64,000 bases of DNA from Lathyrus oleraceus (lineage: Eukaryota; Streptophyta; Magnoliopsida; Fabales; Fabaceae): positions 259,577,332 to 259,641,331 of the forward strand of contig NC_066580.1 of NCBI RefSeq assembly GCF_024323335.1. Reading direction: 5' to 3'. The position numbers and the translations under genes are program-made. The notes below the pieces were generated by a model that had not been told where the DNA came from, searched no databases, and saw nothing but the letters and a program-made list of their open reading frames with translations. Each line of letters begins with the position of its first letter. Position 1 is the stretch's first letter. Of the stretch, positions 56,653-64,000 are shown in pieces.

Positions 56653-58014
56653 TGAAATTCTAGTTATCAGACTTTGGATGTCACACTGGTTGTTATGACA
56701 TCCAATTCTGCACAGACAGGGATTATGCAGAACTTAATAGTAAGTGCAGTAAATAACACAATTAATTGTTCACCCAGTTCAGTCCAACATGACCTACATC
56801 TGGGGGCTACCAAGCCAGGGAGGAAATCCACTATTAGTAGTATCAATTCAAAGCTAAACTCACCCGTTTACAACTTATCACTTAATCCCTACCCAATGCA
56901 ATTTCAATCTTAACCTAAGATCAGAGTTCCTACTCACTCCCCCTTAATCACCTCAGTGATATTAAAAACACTTTGAAGTCACACTTCAAAAACAACTCTT
57001 GATTATGCTTCACAGCTTAAATCAAGATACACAGCACTCACGCTTAAAAGCTTTGAGTCACACAACACTTACAACTCAATGAACACCCTATGCCAAAGCA
57101 ATCATCTACTTGATAATGGCTTGGCTTACAAGATACGTCTAATACAAGACTCACAAAATACAGCAGTGAAGTATGATGGACACACTAACTCTTCACGCTT
57201 CAAAATCCCCGAGACTGAATGAAGGAATGCCTTCCTTTTTATATTGCAGCACCTGGGCTTTTGCACTTGTATTTTCCAGAATTTTAGGTCACACAAGTTC
57301 CCTCAAATTCAACATTTAGGTTGCTAACAAATAGGCTATTTGTTAGGTTCATTGAATGTAGCTTGGTTGTTGATTTCCTGGATTTTCTCTCAGCTGTTGA
57401 ATCCCTAAAGAATAGCCTGAGAAAAAGCTGAAACAGAAAACTGAACAACCTACAAATTAGCATATGCTGTCAGGCACGAATGTCACGAATTTCAGCTTGA
57501 CATCAAGGTCCATATGCTGAGTCTGTTTTTCCAGAAAACAGACTGTACAAATTTGCTGACCTGTACATGATCAAAATGACCATACTACAGTAACAGCTTA
57601 CATTAATAAATGTCAAAGTGTCCAACTTAACATTTACACACTTGGCCTTAAGTTAGTTCTGTTATTCTCTTGAAGAACAAACTAAGTAATATGCTGAAGT
57701 ATAGCAGAACACCACTCTGCCTAATCTTCAGTAGCTGCTGTCAATGATGAATGTCACAACATCCAGTTTGACATTCAGTCAGTAGGCCTTATGCCAGGTC
57801 TGGTTCTTCCTTGATAACCAGACAGCAAATGAATACTAAGTTCTAACAGAACTTCTGTTCCTTAGTATCTGTTGACAGGTATGAATGTCACAGCATTCAA
57901 TAATCCTGTGTTAGCTAGTCCTGCAGTAACTACAATGTAGTCACACATACATGTCAAGACATCAGTCAAGACATTAGTGTTTTACCATATAATGCAGCCA
58001 ATTAAACACCTACA
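56653..58014 (-). repeat. copia-2 3' LTR
   Basis: This LTR is 1,362 bp. On the plus strand it starts TGAAATTCTAGTTATCAG and ends AAACACCTACA. It contains the 29-nt palindrome (56998-57026), a TATA-like element (57234-57243) and four U3 units (about 57465-57900). Confidence 0.94.
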
Positions 58015-58028
58015 AACTCCCCCTTTGG
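58015..58028 (-). other. Polypurine tract of copia-2
   Basis: CCAAAGGGGGAGTT on the minus strand, next to the LTR start. It is identical to copia-1. Confidence 0.92.
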
Positions 58029-58340
58029 CAAATTTTTGGCTAAAACACTTTGATCCCCATAACAGAGTTCATGGCAGCGGAATAATACTAGCTAATACAC
58101 TCAGAGTGGCAGCACACTCACACACAAGGAAGTTAAATAAAAACTTCACATAGCAGCACACACATATTAGAAGTTGCACCTAAACTTCAACATCAGCTGC
58201 AGGGGGGGAATCTTCAGATCTGTCATGAGAGTCTGTTGTAGAGACCCACTCTGTTTGTCAGGGGTATTGGTGGTTATTACTCCCCCTTTTTGTCACAAAT
58301 GTTGCCAAAGCCAACAACATAGTCAGAGCACAATGACAGA

Positions 58341-58408
58341 GTTCCAGACTTGGTTTTACTTCACAGTTTCAACCAAGTTAACATCCACTTGATCTTGCTT
58401 CACAGCTT
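58341..58408 (-). repeat. Two 29-nt palindromes before the PPT, copia-2
   Basis: Units at 58341-58369 (ends CTTGGTT/AACCAAG) and 58380-58408 (ends CTTGATC/GATCAAG). The first differs from its copia-1 counterpart at both members of a base pair (AT to GC), so the stem is kept. There are two units here against three in copia-1. Confidence 0.85.
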
Positions 58409-58411
58409 CGA

Positions 58412-58678
58412 TCAAGTGATCACCCACTTTTGCTTTACAGTAGGTACCATCATATCAGATGCCATGATTTTGTTTCTGACATCCAGAACCACTCCTGCAT
58501 GAACAGCATCCTTGAACTCCTGCAGGTACAGTGGCCTTCTCTCTGTAGGGTGTCTCCTTACCCTCTTGTATCCACCCTTGTTGCAAGCAGCATAGCTATG
58601 ATCTGTTGACCAATCATAGCCTAGTACAAATTGTTTAATAGGCAGAGATATTAAACAATTTATCCCAAACATCAGTGG
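58412..58678 (-). CDS. Conserved short post-pol ORF, copia-2 copy
   Basis: An open frame of about 86 codons from the first ATG (58670-58672), just downstream of the gag-pol stop. Readable segments are MFGINCLISLPIKQ, GYDWSTDHSYAACNKGG and HAGVVLDVRNKIMASDM. The copia-1 copy shows the same residues, split between two frames. The protein is basic and rich in Cys and His in the middle, with no membrane segment. It is expressed only if read from a spliced or readthrough mRNA, as no promoter is visible. I do not recognise a family, and a Sirevirus extra-ORF remnant is one possibility. Confidence 0.4.
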   Translation of the reverse strand, partial: PLMFGINCLISLPIKQFVLGYDWSTDHSYAACNKGGYKRVRRHPTERRPLYLQEFKDAVHAGVVLDVRNKIMASDMMVPTVKQKWVIT

Positions 58679-58681
58679 TTG

Positions 58682-61600
58682 CTATAAGGTCTCAGAGAGA
58701 CATATTCCCAGTTTGCTCCTTAAGTTTTCAAACTGAGTAGCATCCAGAGCCTTTGTAAATATGTCAGCCAGTTGAAGATCCGTGGCTACATGTTCCAAAG
58801 TGATCACCTTGTCTTCCACCAGATCTCTGATGAAGTGGTGCCTAATGTCAATATGTTTGGTCCTGCTGTGTTGGATGGGATTCTTGGAGATGTTGATGGC
58901 ACTGAGATTATCACAGAACAATGTCATGACATTTTGAGTGACATTGTACTCAGTGAGCATTTGTTTCATCCAAACCAGTTGGGAGCAACTGCTTCCAGCA
59001 GCTATGTATTCAGCCTCTGCAGTGGACAGAGAGACACAGTTCTGCTTCTTGCTGAACCACGATATGAGGTTTTCTCCTAAGAAGAAACATCCACCTGATG
59101 TGCTTTTTCTGTCATCAGCACTTCCAGCCCAATCAGCATCACAGTACCCAGATAGGACAGGCTCAGACCCATGTGAGTACAGCATCCCATAGTCACACGT
59201 CCCATTGATGTACTTGAGAATCCTTTTGACTTGATTCAAGTGGCTCACCTTGGGCTCTGCTTGGTATCTGGCGCACACTCCAACTGCATAAGAAATGTCA
59301 GGTCTACTTGCAGTTAGATACAACAGACTACCTATCATGCTCCTGTACAGGCATTGATCAACACTAGGCCCTCCATCATCTTTGGTTAACTTCAGATGAG
59401 TAGGAGCTGGAGTCCTCTTGTGCCTGGCATGATCCATACCAAACTTCTTAACTATGTTCTTGGCATACTTGCTTTGGGAGAGAAACATAGAGTCCTCCAT
59501 TTGGTTTACTTGCATTCCAAGGAAATAGGTCAGTTCTCCCACTAGACTCATTTCAAACTCAGACTGCATCTGGTGAACAAATTTTTTAACCATTTGTTCT
59601 GACATTCCACCAAAGACTGTATCATCAACATAGATTTGAGCTATCATGATTTTGCCTTCTTCCTCCTTCACAAACAAGGTTTTATCTATGCCACCCTTTC
59701 TGTATCCATTTGAGGTCAGAAATTCAGTTAACCTTTCATACCAAGCTCTGGGTGCTTGCTTCAACCCATACAAGGCTTTCTTCAACTTGTATACATGCTC
59801 AGGTTGGTTAGGATCACAGAACCCTTTGGGTTGTTCCACATAGACTTCTTCATTCAGGTAGCCATTCAAGAATGCACTCTTCACATCCATTTGGAATAGC
59901 TTAAACTTCAGGATGCATGCTACCCCCAACAGCAATCTGATGGACTCAAGTCTAGCCACAGGAGCAAATGTCTCATCAAAGTCTACTCCTTCAACTTGAG
60001 TGTATCCTTGAGCTACTAGTCTTGCTTTATTTCTAGTAATTACTCCTTTCTCATCAGATTTGTTTTTGTAGATCCACTTGGTACCAATGATGTTGGACCC
60101 TTCAGGTCTTGGAACCAGCTCCCATACTTCATGCCTTGTGAACTGCTCGAGTTCCTCTTGCATGGCAATGATCCAGTATTCATCAGTCAGGGCTTCTTTC
60201 ACATTCTTTGGTTCAACCTTGGAAACAAAGCAGGAATTTGAGTTTATTCCTCTTGACCTGGTAGTTACACCACTGGTGGGATCCCCTATGATAAGATCCT
60301 TAGGGTGGTCTTTCTGAATTCTGATAGATGGCACTTTGGTGGGTGCTTCTACTTCACATTCAGGAGGAGGTTCCTGTACTTCTTCAGGCTTGACTGGACT
60401 GTCAGTTGGACTATCAAGGAATGTTTCAACATCCTCCATGACATCGGTTCCTTCCTCTTTATCATCCACAATGACATTTATGGACTCCATCAGGACATTG
60501 GTCCTGTAGTTGAACACTCTATAGGCTCTGCTGTTAGTGGAGTATCCCAGAAATACGCCTTCATCACTTTTGGGATCTAGCTTCCTTCTCTGTTCACGAT
60601 CTGCGAGAATGTAGCATTTACTTCCAAAAATATGAAAGTACTTCACCGTGGGTTTTCTACCCTTCCATATTTCATACAGAGTGGAGGAGGTTCCTTTTCT
60701 CAAGGTGACTCTGTTGTGAACATAGCACGCGGTATTCATTGCTTCAGCCCAAAAGTGCATAGGGAGCTTCTTTGCATGAATCATTGCTCTGGCAGATTCT
60801 TGAATAGTTCTATTTTTTCTTTCAACTATTCCATTCTACTGAGGAGTTATAGGGGAGGAGAACTCATGGCTTATTCCTTCAGATGAGCAAAACTCATCAA
60901 ACTTGGAATTCTTGAATTCAGTACCATGATCACTTCTAATCCGGACCACACAACTGTCCTTTTCCCTTTAAAGTCTTATGCACAGATCTTTGAAGACATC
61001 AAATGTATCTGACTTCTCTCTGATGAAGCTTATCCACGTGTATCTGGAATGGTCATCAACCACCACGTAGGCATACTTCTTCCCACCAAGACTTTCAACC
61101 TGCATAGGTCCCATTAGGTCCATGTGCAGCAGTTCCAGAACTCTGGAGGTTGTGGAATGTCCCAGCTTTGGGTGTGACATCTTGGTTTGCTTGCCCACTT
61201 GGCATTCTCCACAGACTCTTCCTTCATCAATCAGAAGCTTTGGCATTCCTCTGACTGCTTCCTTGGATATGATCTTCTTCATTCCCCGTAAGTGGAGATG
61301 TCCAAGTCTTCTATGCCACAGCTTCACCTCCTGTTCTTCCTTGGCTGAGGAGCATGTTGTGGAAAAGTTAGAGAGATCAGGTTCCCACAGGTAGCAGTTG
61401 TCTTTGGACCTGGTTCCTCTCATGACTTCCTGATTGTCACCATTTGTCACAATGCATAGCTCCTTAGTAAACTGAACATGAAAACCTTGATCACACAGCT
61501 GACTTATGCTGATGAGGTTTGCAGTTAGTCCTCTTACTAACAGCACATTGTTCAGTTTTGGCACTCCAGAACAGTCCAGTTTGCCCACACCTCTGATTTT

Positions 61601-63250
61601 TCCTTTGGCACCATCACCAAAAGTCACATAGCTGGTGGTGTAAGGTTGAATGTCTACCAGTAGATTTTCCATACCAGTCATATGTCTTGAGCATCCACTG
61701 TCAAAGTACCAGTCTTCTCTGGAAGAGGCCCTTAGGGCAGTGTGTGCTATCCTAGCATACCATTGTTGCTTCTTAATGGGAACACATCGCTTACGTGTTT
61801 TATGCTTAGGTCTGACATGTGAGGCTCTGTTAGGGAAGCCATGAATCCAGTAGCAGAAGGCTTTTATATGTCCAAGCCTGCCACAGTGGTGACACCTCCA
61901 ATTCTGGTATATTCTCTTCTGATGATCATTCATCCTAGCTCCTCGATGTTGAGACATTGGCTTTGACATCTGCTTGAACTTCTGAACTCTAGCCTTTGGG
62001 CGTTTGTGTTCAGCTCTTTTTCCAAATCCTAGCCCAGATTTGGTTCCAGACTGCTGTCCCACCTTTAGAATTTCTTCCAAGGTGTCAGTTCCCTTATTCA
62101 TCATTCTGATGGATTTGGTCATCTGGTTCAGCTTGGAGGTCAGCAGGGCTATCTCATCATTTAGCCCCTCTATGGCAGACAGTTGCTTCTGTCTCTCATC
62201 TTCCAGTTCCTTGATGAGTTTCTTCTGCTTTTCTCCTTGTGCACGCACTTCTGCACTGGTGGTACACAGCTTCTTATTTGCTGCAACAAGTTCATCAAAT
62301 GTCAGCTCATCTGCACTTGTGTCATCTTCAGAGACACACACACTGGTTAGTGCAGTGACATGTTTGGCAGATTCTCCTTCAGATTCACTTTCAGAATCTC
62401 CTTCAGACCATGTGATAGCTAGCCCCTTATTTTGCAATTTGAGGTAAGTAGGGCATTCAGCTCTGACGTGTCCATACCCTTCACAGCCATGACACTGGAT
62501 TCCCTTCCCATGGTTGAACTTCTCCTCAGAAGTTGATCTTTTCTTAATGTCAGTCGGGATGTTCTTGACATTAGGTCTACCTCTTTGATCAATCTTCTTC
62601 ATGAACTTGTTGAATTGCCTCCCAAGCATGGCTAAGGCTTCTGATATACTTTCATCACCTCCTGTATATCCTTCTTCTGACTCCTCTTCAGCATTTGATA
62701 TAAAGGCTATGCTTTTCTTCTTCTCAGCATACTCACCTAAGCCCATTTCAAAGGTTTGGAGAGAACCAATGAGCTCATCTACCTTCATATTGCTAATGTC
62801 CTGAGCCTCCTCTATGGCAGTGACCTTCATAGCAAACCTCTTAGGCAAGGACCTGAGAATCTTTCTTACAAGTTTCTCTTCAGTCATTTTCTCACCTAGT
62901 CCACCAGAGGTGTTTGCAATTTCAAGAATATTCATGTGAAAGTCATGAATAGTCTCCTCCTCTTTCATCCTCAGATTTTCAAACTTGGTTGTCAACATCT
63001 GAAGTTTGGACATCTTCACCTTGGAAGTACCTTCATGAGTTACCTTGAGGGTATCCCAAACTTCCTTAGCTAGTTCACAATGGTGCACTAGCCTGAAGAT
63101 GTTCTTAGTGATTCCATTGAACAGTGCATTCAAGGCTTTGGAGTTTCCAAGAGCTAATGCCTCTTGTTCCTTGTCCCAATCTTCTTCGGGAATCTGCACA
63201 CTGACTCCATCTTCATCAGTCCTCGTTGGATGTTCCCATCCCTTGTTGAC
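58682..63250 (-). pseudogene. gag-pol: copia-2 gag-pol, 5'-truncated, two in-frame stops
   Basis: One frame from the deletion junction (VNKGWEHP at about 63247) to TAG 58682-58684. Stops are TAA at 60968-60970 and TAG at 60836-60838; both replace Gln codons and fall in integrase, either side of SDHGTEF. Gag has two intact knuckles (CHGCEGYGHVRAEC and CHHCGRLGHIKAFC). The coiled coil, protease FDSGCSRHMTG, integrase, RT with YVDD and RNase H with CDADWAGS are otherwise complete. The frame stays open past the junction into LTR sequence up to 63379, but those residues are an artefact of the fusion. About 45 N-terminal gag codons are missing compared with copia-1. Confidence 0.92.
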
Positions 63251-64000
63251 AGGGATTATGCAGAACTTAATAGTAAGTGCAGTAAATAACACAAGTAATT
63301 GTTCACCCAGTTCAGTCCAACATGACCTACATCTGGGGGCTACCAAGCCAGGGAGGAAATCCACTATTAGTAGTATCAATTCAAAGCTAAACTCACCCGT
63401 TTACAACTTATCACTTAATCCCTACCCAATGCAATTTCAATCTTAACCTAAGATCAGAGTTCCTACTCACTCCCCCTCAATCACCTCAGTGATATTAAAA
63501 ACACTTTGAAGTCACACTTCAAAAACAACTCTTGATTATGCTTCACAGCTTAAATCAAGATACACAGCACTCACGCTTAAAAGCTTTGAGTGACACAACA
63601 CTTACAACTCAATGAACACCCTATGCCAAAGCAATCATCTACTTGATAATGGCTTGGCTTACAAGATACGTCTAATACAAGACTCACAAAATACAGCAGT
63701 GAAGTATGATGGACACACTAACTCTTCACGCTTCAAAATCCCCGAGACTGAATGAAGGAATGCCTTCCTTTTTGTATTGCAGCACCTGGGCTTTTGCACT
63801 TGTATTTTCCAGAATTTTAGGTCACACAAGTTCCCTCAAATTCAACATTTAGGTTGCTAACAAATAGGCTATTTGTTAGGTTCATTGAATGTAGCTTGGT
63901 TGTTGATTTACTGGATTTTCTCTCAGCTGTTGAATCCCTAAAGAATAGCCTGAGAAAAAGCTGAAACAGAAAACTGAACAACCTACAAATTAGCATATGC
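63248..64000 (-). repeat. copia-2 5' LTR, truncated by deletion and by the window end
   Basis: Plus-strand 63248 onward matches 56715 onward with a constant offset of 6,533, so the first 62 bp of the LTR (its U5 end in element orientation), the PBS and the gag start are deleted. The palindrome is at 63531-63559. The TATA site is damaged (about 63767-63776). The expected LTR end is near 64547, outside the window. Confidence 0.92.

Larger units (their letters stand above)
22097..64000 (+). mobile_element. Ogre-B: Ogre element inserted in the Ogre-A LTR, running past the window end
   Basis: Visible parts are 5' LTR 22097-27022, PBS 27029-27046, leader, ORF1 start (27937-28017) and ORF1 continuation (55529-56652). 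Ogre-C splits ORF1, and copia-2 cuts it again at 56652. The left flank is ACAAG (22092-22096), so the predicted TSD at the far 3' end is ACAAG. Its gag-pol and 3' LTR lie outside the window. Confidence 0.93.
56653..64000 (-). mobile_element. copia-2: Sirevirus-type element with a deletion at its 5' end
   Basis: 3' LTR 56653-58014, PPT 58015-58028, palindromes, post-pol frame and gag-pol up to 63247. At that point a deletion joins gag directly to the interior of the 5' LTR, which continues past the window. The left flank is GTGAG (56648-56652), the predicted TSD. It is related to copia-1 but clearly a different copy or subfamily: its 3' LTR is 1,362 bp against 1,412 bp, and many substitutions separate the two. 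Confidence 0.93.

Noticed and set aside
63251..63379. N-terminal extension of copia-2 gag-pol
   Set aside because: These codons are antisense LTR sequence joined by the deletion; they are not part of gag.

Overview
The window is plant nuclear DNA made entirely of nested LTR retrotransposons. I see no host gene, tRNA, rRNA or CRISPR array. Two kinds of element are present. The first is giant Ogre-type elements (Ty3/gypsy, Tat lineage): LTRs of about 4.4-5.6 kb, a conserved extra ORF1 upstream of gag, a PBS starting TGGCGACTC, an intron between protease and reverse transcriptase, and a second RNase H. The second is Sirevirus-type Ty1/copia elements: about 1.4 kb LTRs, an initiator-Met-type PBS, a gag with two zinc knuckles, and palindromes before the PPT. 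This mix and density suggests a large-genome legume of the tribe Fabeae (pea, vetch, lentil, grass pea). That is inference, because no species-specific marker is visible.

The layout is a nest up to four levels deep, resolved by intact LTR ends and 5-bp target-site duplications (TSDs). Level 0 is Ogre-A on the minus strand. Its ORF1 lies at 57-1568, its leader is in pieces to 20868, and part of its 5' LTR lies at 20869-22096. Three insertions sit in Ogre-A. (1) copia-1, minus strand, 1709-10107, TSD GGATG. (2) A solo LTR of a second Ogre-like family (LTR-beta), 10656-20672, TSD CTATA, itself split by a solo LTR of a third subfamily (LTR-alpha), 11418-16998. (3) Ogre-B, plus strand, starting at 22097 and running past the window end. 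Ogre-B has its own insertions. Ogre-C, plus strand, 28018-55523, TSD CTTAT, interrupts its ORF1. copia-2, minus strand, starts at 56653 and runs past the window end. Ogre-C is in turn split inside gag-pro by a minus-strand LTR-alpha solo LTR, 36933-42376, TSD CCCAC.

Ogre-C is the only complete Ogre, about 22.06 kb without its passenger. It has 5' LTR, PBS, leader, ORF1, gag-pro, a 257-bp intron, RT-RH-aRNH-IN, a long 3' UTR, PPT and 3' LTR. Every ORF in the window carries stops or frameshifts, so no element looks autonomous.

The most interesting signals are non-coding. (a) A run of six hairpins in the transcribed part of three diverged Ogre-like LTRs, whose stems change in a compensatory way. 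(b) A hairpin near the LTR 3' end with constant flanks and a variable stem. (c) A degenerate array in the Ogre-C 3' UTR that alternates small covarying hairpins with sequences resembling the 3' end of the primer tRNA, and so complementary to the PBS. (d) A PBS-like decamer about 70 bp inside the LTR end. (e) A 29-nt hairpin repeated in both LTRs and the pre-PPT region of the Sireviruses.
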